DNA from: Malachius bipustulatus
Lineage: Eukaryota > Arthropoda > Insecta > Coleoptera > Melyridae
DNA length: 64,000 bases
Reading direction: 5' to 3'
NCBI GenBank assembly: GCA_910589415.1
Contig: OU342631.1
Span: forward strand, 8,618,001 to 8,682,000
A program made the translations under genes and the position numbers. This document shows, piece by piece, positions 39,936 to 51,130 of this stretch. The notes under the pieces were generated by a model. It was not told the origin of the DNA, made no database searches, and worked only from the letters and a program-made list of their open reading frames with translations. How positions within the stretch are numbered: the first letter of the stretch is position 1; every line of letters begins with the position of its first letter.

Positions 39936-40009
39936 TTTCGTTTACATCTTTATGACAGCTTCGTTTTTCATTGGACCACCAATTTACTTGAACGCACTTT
40001 GAGACATTG
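39388..40009 (-). CDS. Tandem array of three homologous putative exons
   Basis: Minus-strand blocks at 40009-39860 (150 nt), 39809-39624 (186 nt) and 39573-39388 (186 nt) are each open and multiples of three. Each starts one base before a codon after an AG, and each ends two bases into a codon at AG followed by GTGTAA. They are therefore symmetric phase 2-2 exons, separated by 50-base gaps like the 50-60 bp introns of the TRPC gene in this window. All three share TIEGDYLTVPYETSKLT (the last exon has Ile for Val). The first exon has LHAIFLY where the other two have LQAIFVF, and it differs upstream while keeping a Cys and an NW pair. The 186-nt exons lie in 236-bp units differing by one base. 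I do not recognise the protein, and flanking exons were not found. Splice acceptors are weak in pyrimidines. An untranslated tandem duplication remains possible. Confidence 0.45.
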
Positions 40010-40719
40010 CTTCAAAATTCTGTTATGATTACGATCAATTTTACAAACAAGCAGAGAGGAGATTTGGGGCGAATCGAGAAACAATCGAGCAGGAGGATAA
40101 TGAAGGCTATTAGAGGGAACGGCACAGCCACATCCGCATTATCATACACATCGTATCTCGTGTGGCTCGGTTCTGGTCGAGGCATACAAATGGCTCGATC
40201 ATAAGAGGAATAACATCGAAATAGGCCATAGAATCATGTCGACACAACCCGCAGTCTGAAATGTTTATGGGGAAAGTGAAATTTTGTATTGTAACCATTA
40301 CAATGACGAAAGTACCATATCAAATTCAGATATGTTATTTTTTTTTTGAAACCTGAGTAGTTGTGTATCCACATGAAACATTCCAAATCATTTACACGGA
40401 AGGTAATTAATTTTACTCGAATTTCAGACTCGATTCCACCCACATTCGTAATGTATCAGCCATTGTTAGAGAAACTCCATACATTGTATTTTTACGCTTT
40501 CTTTTATATGAATTAAGTGGCTTGCATAAATAAATGGATAACGACAAAGAGTAGGTACTATAATTTATTTATTTATTTAAATAATTAGGTACACATTAAA
40601 GATATATCTATCCCCTTGACTATATGGCTTTTTTCGCTTACATCGAGCATTCCCTGTCCTTGGACTTGTATATTTATATTTTATATTTCAAGCAGCCCAT
40701 ATAATAATAAAGATTCCAG
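40010..40719. other. Intergenic or intronic, nothing firm
   Basis: Minus-strand open stretches at 40040-40200 include a hydrophobic run (PLIAFIILLLDC) that could be an upstream exon of the tandem-exon gene. No convincing splice donor links it to the first exon. Confidence 0.3.
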
Positions 40720-42440
40720 AGAAGTATGACAACTTATTCGAAGCCACTACGAAAATTTAAAAAAAGCTACAAAATCACGGCTCAATCACTGAATGTTCAT
40801 AGTAAAGCAATAGCGGCGAATCAGTTTCTGCTCGTGTTTTTTAAATACAACTTGACATGATAATTAAAATGAATATGCCAGGCTTCAATAAGGCTGATTG
40901 TTCACGGTGGCTGATTGAACTCAGTAAGAGATTCCAAGTAGTAGCGTAGAGAATGAATGATGGACTCCTAAAACGGTGAACCGGCTTCCAAGAAAGGACG
41001 AATCAGCTTCCAGGGAAAGGCTATGAAATCACGGCTCAATCACTGAATGTTCGTAATAAATCACTAGCAGCGAATCGGTTTTTGTACGGGTATTTTAAAG
41101 TCTAACTTATTGTCATAATAATTAAAATGAATATGCCAGACTTCAATAAGGCTGATTTAGCTCAGTATTAGATCAAGTAGTAGCGTATAAAATGACGGAT
41201 GAGCTCCAAAAACGGTGAATTGGCTTCTAAGGAACGACGAATTAACTCCCAGAAAAAGGCAAATCAGCTCCTATAAAAAAGCAATAAAATCCCAGCTCAA
41301 TCACTGAGTGTTCGGTTTCTGCACGGGTATTTTAAAGTCCAGCCTGACATAATAAATAAAATGAATATGTTAGGCTTCAACAAGGCTGATTGTTCACGGT
41401 GGCTGATTGAACTCGGTAACAGATTCCAAGTAGCAGCGTAGAAAATGATTGATGGACTCCAAAAACGGTGAATTGGCTTCCTAGCAACGACGAATTAACT
41501 CCCTGAAAAAGGCAAATCAGCTCCTAGAAAAAAGCTATAAGATCCCTGACCAATCACTGAATTTTATAGTAAAACAACAGCAGCAAATCGGTTTCTGCAC
41601 GGGCATTTTAAAGTCCAGCCTGACATAATAATTAAAATGAATATGTTAGGCTTCAATAACCTCAATAAGGCTGATTGTTCATGGTGGCTGATTAAACTCA
41701 GTAACAGATTCCAAGCAGTAGCGTAGAAAATGACGGATGAGCTTCAAAAACGGTGAATCGGCTTCCAAGGAACGACGAATTAGCTTCCGGAAAAAGTCAA
41801 ATCAGCTTCTAGAAAAAAGCTTTAAAATCACAGCTCAATCACTGAATGTTCATAGTAAAACAACAGCAGCAAATCGGTTTCTGCACGAGTATTTCAAATT
41901 CCAGCCTAACATAATAATAGAAATGAATATGTTAGGCTTCAACAAGGCTGATTGTTCACGGTGGCTGATTGAACTCAGTATCAGATTCTTAGTAGTAGCG
42001 TATAAAATGACGAATGAGGTCCAAAAACGGTGAATCGGCTTCCAAGGAACGACGAATCAGCTCCCAGAAAAAGGAAAATCATCAGTTCCTAGAAAAAGCC
42101 AATAAAATCACAGCTCAATCACTGAATGTTCATAGTAAAACAACAGCAGCAAATCGGTTTCGGCACGGGCATTTTAAAGTCCAGCCTGACATAATAATAA
42201 AAATGAATATCCTTTAAGCTTCAATAACTTCAATAAGGCTGATTGTTAATGGTGGCTGATTAAACTCAGTAACAGATTACAAGTAGTAGCGTAGAAAATG
42301 ATTGATGGACTCCAAAAACAGTTAATCGGCTTTCAAGGAACGACGAATCAGCTCCCGGAAAATGACAAATCAGCTCCCAGGGAAAGGCTATAAAATCACG
42401 TCTCAATCACTGAATGTTCATAGCAAGAGTTTTTTTTTAA
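40720..42440. repeat. ~250-286-bp tandem repeat, seven copies
   Basis: The phrase tcaatcactgaatgttcat recurs near 40785, 41039, 41300, 41552, 41838, 42119 and 42405 (spacings 254, 261, 252, 286, 281 and 286). Other landmarks are acagcagcaaatcggtttc, taaagtccagcctgacata, aaaatgaatatgttaggctt, gctgattgttcacggtgg, and a 20-30 base sub-repeat cgaatcagctcccagaaaaa that varies in number and accounts for the length differences. The unit is not a multiple of three throughout and frames break, so it is not coding. Confidence 0.93.
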
Positions 42441-44032
42441 CGAGGATCTTGAGTAGTTCTTGACATATTTTTATTTGCTAAAAGAGCGTTAAAAAGAGAA
42501 AATTGTATGCTTTAATAATTTATTTTTGAAAGTAAATATGAATTGATAAAAATCTACTTTGTCAAGTCATTTCGTAGATTTTTATACCAAATACCTAAAT
42601 ATTACAATAACTAAGTTACTCTAACCTTTAGTTTTAGTCCTGCTTGATGGTATGGTATAAGATAAGTAGATCTGGACGATAAAATGTGTACGAGAATATT
42701 GACGAGGAAATTTCCATAATTGGCGTGGCCTTACAGGTTACAGTTATGAAAGAATAGAGAATAGGCCTAATAAATTGCGTTTACCAGGTGTAAAAATGCC
42801 ATCTATTTCAGTTAATAACAGTCGGGTTCGCTTGCGAGATAATTTAGATCAAGATTTCATAGGTGTTATGATAATGTAACGCGCGTAGCAGATACAAGAT
42901 CATTACGAGCAGGATCTTATCTCGCGGCCCACGAGCCTTTATCACCTCTCTCCCGGCCGCATTTGGATCGTCCGATCATAATAACGACCCATTAGCTATT
43001 CAGCAGTAAACGAGATTTAATTGGGATTTTTAGACAGGCGGGGGTGAAATTTTGCTACCGGCGCCCAACTAAATAATATATGTATATGTCCTTCCCCTTA
43101 ATAAACGATTGAAAAGTAATTTTATCAAATAATGGGAGAGACGTAAATAATATCATCATTGCGTTAAAAAAATAATTATTTAATTCATGTATTTGTGCTG
43201 TGAGTAGAGGTGGAAATTGTAGAGTCGTGTTTCGTCCTACTTGGGACTCATCAGTATCAGCACAATGTATCTTACCAACAAAACAGCACAGTTTTGATGA
43301 CGCATATAGTCACCCCGCGAGTAGATTAATTAGTGAAATAAAATAAGAGCATGATGGGTTCGGCTTGCGCCATAGGATACACCCCAGGCAGCTGAAATGC
43401 ATGCCAACATTTGGATTGCGTCAAAAATCTCTGTGAGAGCAACAATTTATCAGGAAATTATTTGCGGTATGACAAATAATATTCCGTCATAAATATGTAG
43501 GTAGGTAGGTATGAAACAGTGAAATTGATGTTTCAAATTTGAATAAATGATTGATTTTATTCCTAGCTTAAACTGGCGTTAGAAAAAATTACCTTTATAA
43601 AGTTCCGACTGCTCTATTATTAAATATAAATTAAATTGATAAAGTGTGAAATTATCGTAACTACGGATATAAATCAAGCCTATAATTTTTATTATGTGGA
43701 CCGTTATAATTATTTTCAAGAACGGACGAAAATATTTGACCCGCTTTATTCATAGATTTCTAGTAGTTTGGTTTTGGAATGCATTTATCTAAATGACGGT
43801 TTATTTTTAGTTTCTTTAACGTAAAGAACTTTTTGATGTAAATAAATAAAAACCAAAAAATGAATAATCAAATTTGTAAAAATTGCCTCCCAAAAATTCA
43901 TAAAAAGTACTCATTTACCGATTAATGCGCAGGTTTTATTTTTGTAATAAAAGGATTACCACCACTACTGCCATCTACAGCTATCGATTGATACTAATTT
44001 ATTACACATTGCTGTATTTAAATTTGAACGTT
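42441..44032. other. Intergenic, nothing recognised
   Basis: Mostly AT-rich unique sequence with a GC-richer patch at 42880-43060. A taggtaggtagg microsatellite lies at about 43497-43510. Confidence 0.45.
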
Positions 44033-44090
44033 TTAGGGTACCTGTATTACCAACACTGATGCTACCAGTGTCGGTAATACAGGTGCCTTA
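44033..44090. mobile_element. 58-bp palindromic element (GGTACCTG family)
   Basis: The left arm tagggtacctgtattacc..acactg (44034-44058) pairs with the right arm cagtgtcggtaatacaggtgcc (44067-44088) around a short loop, forming a stem of about 25 bp with three mismatches. Related arms occur at 44108, 45157, 45833, 45873 and 54280. This is probably a miniature inverted-repeat or foldback element. Confidence 0.75.
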
Positions 44091-44107
44091 ATGCGTTTCA
44101 AGAAAAC

Positions 44108-44143
44108 CTTATACCTGCATTACCGACACTGACGCTTACTACG
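44108..44143. repeat. Single arm of the GGTACCTG family
   Basis: ttatacctgcattaccgaca followed by ctgacgcttacta matches the family arm plus the conserved acgcttacta extension. No inverted partner is adjacent, although it lies just downstream of the 44033 palindrome. Confidence 0.6.
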
Positions 44144-45156
44144 GAAATTCCGAGGAGGAACGGCTAAAGTTAGGACAATGGTTAGGACGACATACCAACG
44201 TTGCTGTTTGTGTTCGGGCACTGAAGTATGTATTATACTTATACTAAATTATAGAAATGAACAACAGAACTTCTGTTCGTGTCAATGGTATACGAATTAT
44301 TAATTTATTCAAAAAAATTACCGAGTACTTTATACAAGGGACGCCACTGCCGCCTCTGTCAGTGTAGGCTGAATCTGTACCTAGTACCTATAACTTAAAA
44401 CTATTTTGAACTACCTATACAGATGTCCCATATGAGAGAGTGTGAGAGTGACATATCAAAATTGTTTTTTTTTTATGGAATTCAATGGAAATAAACTCTG
44501 AACCGAAACGTCAAATTGATAGGTGATTAAAAATAATCGTCCAAATTTCAAAAATCAAATCTATCTAAAGTGCGTTCCGCTTGCACACAAGCGAGGCAGA
44601 ACTGACTTTTGCTACCATTTTCCCCTATTCAATTAACTCCACTCTTCTCTTATCTTATTGTTCATTCTCCTTGGCGCGCAGCATTCAAAGTAAGCCACGT
44701 CTCCGATAGATAGCGGCACTAACAGTTACAGTCGATGATTATGCGCGCGCAGGCACTCCAAGTGAACCCACTTCTCCAGTAGATGACGGCACCAACAAAT
44801 ACAATCGATAATTTTGCGCGCGCTCCGAACGCCTCTAAAAATTACCCGCCAATATTTAAATTCAAATACGTTAGTTTTTATTACTTTATTACTGATACGA
44901 CCGAAATTTTTATTTCACCTCTTCATAAAAGATTTTTGTATCCAAGGAAGAAGACAATAATTTTAAAAAGTTTGTATTGATATCGAGTTTAAAAAATCCA
45001 AATAAAATAAAATTACAATAATCTGATGTTATTCAATAATTTTGGACTTGCTTTTTTGTGATATTAAGTTTTTTGTTACCATTTTTCCCTGTTCAATTAC
45101 CTCCTCTCTTATTGTTCATTCTCGTTGGGTAACGCGCATTCTCAATGGCAAAAAAG
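44144..45156. other. Intergenic with local direct repeats
   Basis: Two ~73-base direct repeats ending in gcgcgcgc lie at about 44690-44755 and 44757-44828. A block with cttattgttcattctc occurs near 44655 and again near 45108. No gene is recognised. Confidence 0.5.
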
Positions 45157-45858
45157 TTAGGGTACCTGTTTTACCGACACTGACGCTTACTAAGGTGGCG
45201 CATTCTCGGTAACACAAATAACTGGGAAAAAAGTTGTGAATGTAAAATAATAATCGTCTAAAAATTCACACAATAAAGTCAATTTATTAAGCAAAAATGG
45301 TAAAATATTGCCGAGTTTAGAGGATATATTTCAAATTTCAACGATAAAAATAAGGATTTCTACTTATTCGCGTTGTTTAAAAGTAGCTGTTTTAATTTTT
45401 ATACATATTTTATTATAGTCCTTCTATCAATATATTTTATTCTATTACTGGGATATTCTGAGCAAAAATAGCCTTCAGCAGACAGTTACGATTGCAGATA
45501 ATAAGGCGAACAGAATTTTCGTATACCTAAAATTTTGTCAGACAAGTTTTATTACACACCTTGGTCAACTTGATTAACCAGAACCCAGAACTATATTTTT
45601 TAAAAAGATCAGTATGGGAAACTCTTATTTAAATCACTCCGTTTTCCGTGTGTCTCTTTCAAAGTCCTTTTTCTCATAAGATATTCAGTTGATATTCATT
45701 CAAAATGTTCTCTTTGTTTCTTTTGTCAAACTTTATCTTTTTGTATTCACTACCTACACTTATATCACCAAATTTTACAAAAATATCTCCTTGTAAAGTA
45801 AATATCAACAAGTGCACTACCCTTGTAGGCATCAGTGTCGGTAATACAGGTACCCTAG
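45157..45858. mobile_element. ~0.7-kb segment bounded by GGTACCTG-family arms
   Basis: The left arm at 45157-45193 (ttagggtacctgttttaccg, then acactgacgcttacta) and the inverted right arm at 45833-45858 (cagtgtcggtaatacaggta, then ccctag) face each other with AT-rich, non-coding sequence between. This fits a non-autonomous element using the same terminal repeats as the small palindromes. Two independent small elements are also possible. Confidence 0.5.
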
Positions 45859-45872
45859 TTTTTCCAGACACA

Positions 45873-45936
45873 CTAGGGTACCTATATTACCGACACTGGT
45901 AGTAAGCGTTAGTCTCGATAATACAGGTACCCTAGG
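45873..45936. mobile_element. 64-bp palindromic element (GGTACCTG family)
   Basis: The left arm ctagggtacctatattaccg (45873 onward, ending acactgg) pairs with the right arm tctcgataatacaggtaccc (ending tagg at 45936). The loop contains tagtaagcgtta, the inverted form of the acgcttacta extension seen in other copies. Confidence 0.75.
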
Positions 45937-46316
45937 CAAACTGAACTCGTCTAGCTCATAGCGCGAAGATATTCAAGTTTTAAATAAGAATTTTATTTTG
46001 CTGAATATTTCTAAAGGACTGATACTTACCTGAAAATTACCAATGACCTACAATATGGCAGAAGTTGATGGTTCCTCCTAGATCTACTACCATAACTCCC
46101 AGTAACTTTGTTCTATTTCTATTGCTAAATTATTTACAGGAGTTTTGGGACGAAAATTCCCAACACTTCTTGGTAATTACCGTTACATTAAAAAATCACA
46201 ATACCTGATGCTACTTCCAATAATTCCCCATACCATGACTTTATTATTATTATTTCGACAACCATTCTATCAAGTGACATTTAACAAGAAGTGACTTCAA
46301 AAAATATTTTCAAGCC
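45937..46316. other. Upstream region of the TRPC gene
   Basis: This 380-base stretch ends at the start codon and must hold the 5' UTR and possibly the promoter. No TATA box or initiator could be assigned with confidence. Confidence 0.4.
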
Positions 46317-48915
46317 ATGGCGCAAAAGAAAATCGAGTCCAAGCTGGGCTATAATAGATTAACAGAGGATGTAGAATCCGGAGACCTTTTCCCTAAACCA
46401 AGCATTATCCTCCCACATCTCCAGGCGATTGAAAAACAATTCTTCGAATTAGTCCACTCGGGTAACATTTATATTATCTTTTCTCTCTGCTTTAGCTCCG
46501 AAAGAATTAAAACGGGAAAAAGTATTTTAAAAATATATTTCTCGCTTCTAGGAAATGTTAACGCAGTCAGTACATTCTTAACCGAAAACTCCCCGTTCAA
46601 CATCAACTGCGTCAATTTCCAAGGAGTCTCCGCTCTGTTAGTCGCGGTTCAAAATCATAATGAGTCCATGGTCGAGTTTCTCCTATCACAACCAAACATT
46701 GCGATAGGAGACTGTGTACTCCATGCGGTTAGAGACAACCAACCGAAAATTCTCAAACTACTTTTGGATAAACTGAGCGCGGAATCGCCCAGTTTGGAGT
46801 TCGTCGGGGCTACGAACAGTTCGGACTTCCCGGACCACGTCACTCCGCTCATGCTGGCCGCTCAATGCGGTCATTTCGAAATCATTGAGCTGTTGATCGA
46901 GAGAGGACATCTCATCGCGAAGCCTCACTCTCCTACCTGTAGATGTCAGGTCAGTTCTATCTAACTCTTATCAAAATAGCCATGCTCTCCCCGAAATCGT
47001 TGAGAAAAGAAGTTTTTCCCCCGAACTCCGTTTACTTATTGGTGGAAGGGGTCAGCCTAAAATTTCATTTCTTCTATTTTAGAGTTTATGGCTTTCACCA
47101 TTTTATGGCAAATAGCTTTTACCAAGCTAGCTAAAGATTATTTCATATCTTTAAACAGGATTGCAAGGCACATCTCTTGAGAGACGATCTTCTCCACGCC
47201 GAAACACGCCGGCTGAATCTCTACCGAGCAGTCACCAATCCGGCTTACATTTGCCATACCACCGAAGACCCAATTTTGGTAGCGTTTGAATTATGCAAGG
47301 AACTAAGACAGTGCGCACAGTTGGTCCCCGAATTTAGGGCAGCCTATAACGAACTGGCGGAAGAGATCGGTAACTTCGCGGTAGATCTGATTGGCTGCTG
47401 CAGGACTTCTGGAGAAACTGAGCTCATCTTAAAGTGAGGGTCATTATTGTGACTTTTTATCGTTAATCGAGAATTGGGGATCAATTTGCAGGCAAACTAA
47501 GGGATGCCCGTCTGTTCCCCTTCACGGCTATCCGAGGTTAGTTCTGGGAATGGATTACAAGCAGAAGACGTTCATCGCTCATCCGAATACTCAGCAAGTC
47601 GTAGAGTCGGCTTGGCACGGTGATTGGCACGGGTATAATCTCTTGCCGGTTGCTGCGGTTTATCTTTATCCCCTCTACAGAATTCTAATGATGCCGATTA
47701 TATTTCTCATGTGTATTCTTACTCCAAATCATCCACTCGTTAAGCATTGGAGCATACCTCTCAACAGGTAGTAAAGTTATTGCTCATAAAAAATATTTTA
47801 CCAGTTTTCTTGTTACAGGATGATCACTCACGCCTCTCTCTATATCATTTTCTTGGTTATCATTTTTCTCGAGTCCAATATGGACAAGAAAGAGCAGAAA
47901 CGTAAGCCTCCAAATTCCGGTCTAGAGCCGGTGATCATTTTATTTGTTGCCGGTTACACGTGGAGCTGCATACGAATGTGTATGGTGATTGGTCCGAGAA
48001 GATATTTCAGGTTCCTCTGGAACTGGCATGCGGTTGTTACCAATATTTTATTCATCCTCACGTTCCTGTTTTGGTTGGCGTCGTATCTGGATGCGAAACA
48101 TAACGACCAGGTACGCGGGCATTTTTCCGTGGTGAAAAAAAAAGGTGAAGATTTTTTCTTAGGTGGAATTGGAACGTAAATACTGGCATCACTTGGATCC
48201 TCTCTTGATAGCTGAAGGGACGTTTGCGGTTGCCACCATAATGGCGTTCTTCAGATTGATGTTCTTCTGCCGTTTGAACTATTACCTTGGTCCATTGCAG
48301 ATATCGCTTGGGAAAATGTGCGCGGACATGGCGAAATATATCACGATATTCATGATCATTATTTTATCGTTCTCGGCGGGACTTTGCAGACTTTACAATT
48401 ATTATGACGGAATGGTTCAGACTGATTCGAACGGCATAAAAACGGCTCAGGTAACTCTTATTATACCTGCTGTCATGAGTAATTTGTATAAGTGAACATT
48501 TTTCAGGTGTCTTCCTTTGTCGACATACCATCGACCATGAAAACCTTTTTCTGGGCTCTCCTCTGTATGGCACCGCTGGAATCGGCAGATGTGATTATCG
48601 AAAATCTGCCGGGAGATAAGGAGAACGTCAGCATAATAAACAACCACACCTTCACGGAAGCCGTGGGTTACATAGCGTTCGCAGTTTATGAAGTCATGAT
48701 GGTCGTCATGATCCTCAACATGCTGATTGCCACGATGTCGTCGACCTTCCAGAGAGTCATAGATAATTTAGATATAGAATGGACTTTCGGCAAGACAGAT
48801 TTTTACCTGGAATACATGGCGCAGTCGACTCTGGCGAGTCCGTTGAACCTCATACCGACCACTGCCGGGATCAGAATGTTTGTTCAAATGTTCCAAGGAC
48901 AGACTAACGTTGAAG
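46317..48915 (+). CDS. TRPC-type transient receptor potential cation channel, seven exons, C-terminus not found
   Basis: This encodes a plasma-membrane cation channel of the TRPC/TRP family. Exons that splice in frame are 46317-46461, 46552-46949, 47159-47433, 47492-47767, 47819-48110, 48163-48450 and 48507-48915 (694 codons plus one base), all with GT-AG introns, mostly 50-60 bp. The start has a good context (gccATGG). Residues ~45-160 form ankyrin repeats (FNINCVNFQGVSALLVAV, DHVTPLMLAAQCGHFEII). Residues ~172-220 match the TRP_2 segment (CRCQDC, ETRRLNLYRA). Hydrophobic segments follow from ~320 (VYLYPLYRILMMPIIFLMCI) to S5 near 525 (ITIFMIIILSFSAGL). The pore loop is FFWALLCMAPLESADV, S6 is VVMILNMLIATM, and a TRP-box-like IEWTFGKTDFYLEYM lies near 653. 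After 48915 either splicing continues to an unseen exon or translation reads through GWLKRRFFT to a stop at 48944. Every exon is intact. The exact TRPC subgroup is not assigned. Confidence 0.9.
46462..46551 (+). other. In-frame 90-bp intron of the TRPC gene
   Basis: Flanked by CGG|GTAACA and TTCTAG|GAAATG. Removing it joins VHSG to NVNAV, matching the family's continuous ankyrin-lead sequence. Its length is a multiple of three and it has no stop, so an unspliced transcript would insert 30 residues. Confidence 0.8.
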
Positions 48916-48944
48916 GTTGGTTAAAAAGACGTTTTTTTACTTGA

Positions 48945-49359
48945 ACCCCATATCTGTTTTTCTATCATTCATTTAAACTCTCGGGCATCATCTTTGTGTC
49001 CTCTCGTATATGGAGACGAGGTCGATCCTCCTGAGAGAGGTATCTGATGCGTATAGGTCTCTCTATATGCGTGTTGGCCCATGTAGTTTATAGTTGAGAA
49101 GTTTAGTTCCAGAGATGCAGGTGTGTCAGTTCTACAGCGTAAAATCAGATTAATGTCTATGAGACATGCGACAAAACACAGGGAACTCGCATTGTTTCGT
49201 GCAGACCGTGTGAGGATGTTTGCTTTTTATTCTTTTATTTGTGGATCTTGCAGCGAAATAAAGACCAGCGTATTCGACGTTGCAATCGTTTATGCTTAGC
49301 CCAGCCTGGTGACGTCACACTGACGGCGTCTAATTTTAGAGTCGGAAATTTTTAAGGAA
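48945..49359. other. Downstream of the TRPC gene
   Basis: No further TRPC exon is recognisable. An AATAAA at 49255-49260 could serve as a polyadenylation signal if translation ends at 48944. Confidence 0.35.
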
Positions 49360-49735
49360 TAACATGTGCCTTTAATCTAGAAACTGCAGTATTGGCAAGA
49401 GCAAGGTATTCCTCACAATCCTCACATATTCCGCACAGAGCAGCAGAATATTTTCTGTTGTTTATGTTAATTATTAAAGTAAACTGGAGCTCAGAATATA
49501 TTCCTGAGTTTTGCCTTTTGCCACCTATTGTATTAGGTAGTAGGTTTCCATAAACATTAATAATAATTAATAACATGAACAATTATTATCAAAACAAACA
49601 TAAAACATAACCCTGTTTTTATTGTTTACATTCTTTAAGTCTTCTATACACTATTTACGTATTGTTTACATTCCTTAGGTCAAACGTAGGACGTAGGTAG
49701 GTAATGAATTCTTTACCCGTAAAGATATCATCGAA
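49360..49735. repeat. Dispersed repeat, copy 1 (second copy at 58768-59110)
   Basis: Shares gtgcctttaatctagaaact, actggagctca, ccataaacattaataataat, tatcaaaacaaacat and gaattctttacncgt, in the same order and orientation, with 58768-59110. It is non-coding and could be a mobile element or duplicated flank carried with the zinc-finger loci. Confidence 0.85.
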
Positions 49736-49794
49736 TCGGTAACGGTGACTGGTGACGGTGAGTAGTGGATTTTATACACAAACTGTAGAAAGCT

Positions 49795-51130
49795 GTTCTA
49801 AAATTTGAATCAAACTAAAACAAAACGTAAAAAAACGCTTTGCTATTCACAATTTAAAAAACTAGGTGGTACATTCATGTGTAAGTACTTCATGAAGCTT
49901 GCAAGGACTGTAAGACAGGTTTCAAAAAGAGAGTACTGTCCTACTGAAATAAGTACGTATGGTCACCCCACCCTTAAATATAATAATACTTCTATTTGAT
50001 AAAACTTCTAATGAAATTTAAAAAAAAAAATTTGATTGTGACAACATTCTCGTCGCAATAAAAATATGAGGGCTGCGTTCAATTTACTGAAGGAAAAATA
50101 TTGCAATGTTGTTCCTGCAGGCTGCGTGGCTCATTTACAGTGATATACTTTCTTGCAAGTCTGTTGAATCTTTTATGTCACGAGCATCTGATATAGTGAA
50201 AACTGTGACAAGAAGCCATCGCTTGTAGTAAATGTATCGCAAAAAGTATATGTTTCGTTGAAGCTTCTTGGAAAAACTCGATGGGAAAGTCTTCAAGCCA
50301 ACAAAGCTGTGCTACAAACTTTGGCAGTCAACGAAGAAGCAAACATGACCAAAGAATTAATATCCAGATTACTAGATGATAGTGTGTTGTTTTGGGTGCG
50401 TGTTGAAAAAATTATCAATATTCTAGATCCTATTGTACTTCTCATAACCAAAGTTGAATCTAATAAGCCGTTGATACATTCATACTATACACTACGAACT
50501 AAATACTCTCCTATAACGTTTGATCAAGTTGCTACCTAAGTCTCCAGTACTGAAAACTGAAGAAAAAGCAATCATATCGAAGATTAAAGACAGAAAACGT
50601 TTTGCTCTGGGGCCTATTCACCTGGCTGCATCTTTGTTAGATCCTCAATCTCAAGGCAGCCTCTTAACTGCAGAAGAAATCATTGATGGAATTCAATTTA
50701 TGTATCTGTGAAACGGGAGAGAAAATGGGTTTAGACGTAGCAATAATTAGAACCGACTTTAAGACTTAACAAACTACAGAAGCAAAAGATTGTTTGGAAA
50801 ACAGTTTCTTTGGCAAAGCTTGGAAAAAATATGTCCACTTACTGGGATTCATAGTAAGAAACGCAACAGGCTTACCTGCTGAAAGAGCAGCAAAAATTAC
50901 GTTTCTTTCTCATAACTGGAAGCTATCAAATCCAGGCAGCAGAAGCCTAAACCAAAACCATACATCCGGTGAAAATAGTAGTGAGAGTTGTGAGAGTGAT
51001 GCAGACGAGCCTTTAGCGAGTGAGAGAGTAGTTGACGAATTATTAAATGATGTGGAGCCTAAACTAAATAGAAAGAAGTTAAGTGCTCGGTTTACTTCAA
51101 ATTTGTTTTCCTTTGTTAATCATGAATGAA
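49795..51130 (+). pseudogene. hAT-superfamily transposase remnant
   Basis: Three plus-strand pieces follow the C-terminal order of hAT transposases. The first (50258-50539) has LLGKTRWESLQ, LLDDSVLFWVRVEKI and LDPIVLLITKVES. The second (50520-50711) has GPIHLAASLLDPQSQG. The third (50794-51129) has LPAERAAKITFLSHNWKL, a degenerate form of the hAT dimerisation block, followed by an acidic tail. Frameshifts separate the pieces, and the N-terminal catalytic part and BED finger are not clearly visible. The leading 260 bases (49795-50055) are repeated at 54560-54780, so a second, deleted copy exists. It is inactive as written. Confidence 0.75.

Noticed and set aside
46317..46964. A 215-codon single-exon protein
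   Set aside because: It includes an in-frame 90-bp intron and runs past the donor at 46949. The spliced TRPC model matches the family better.
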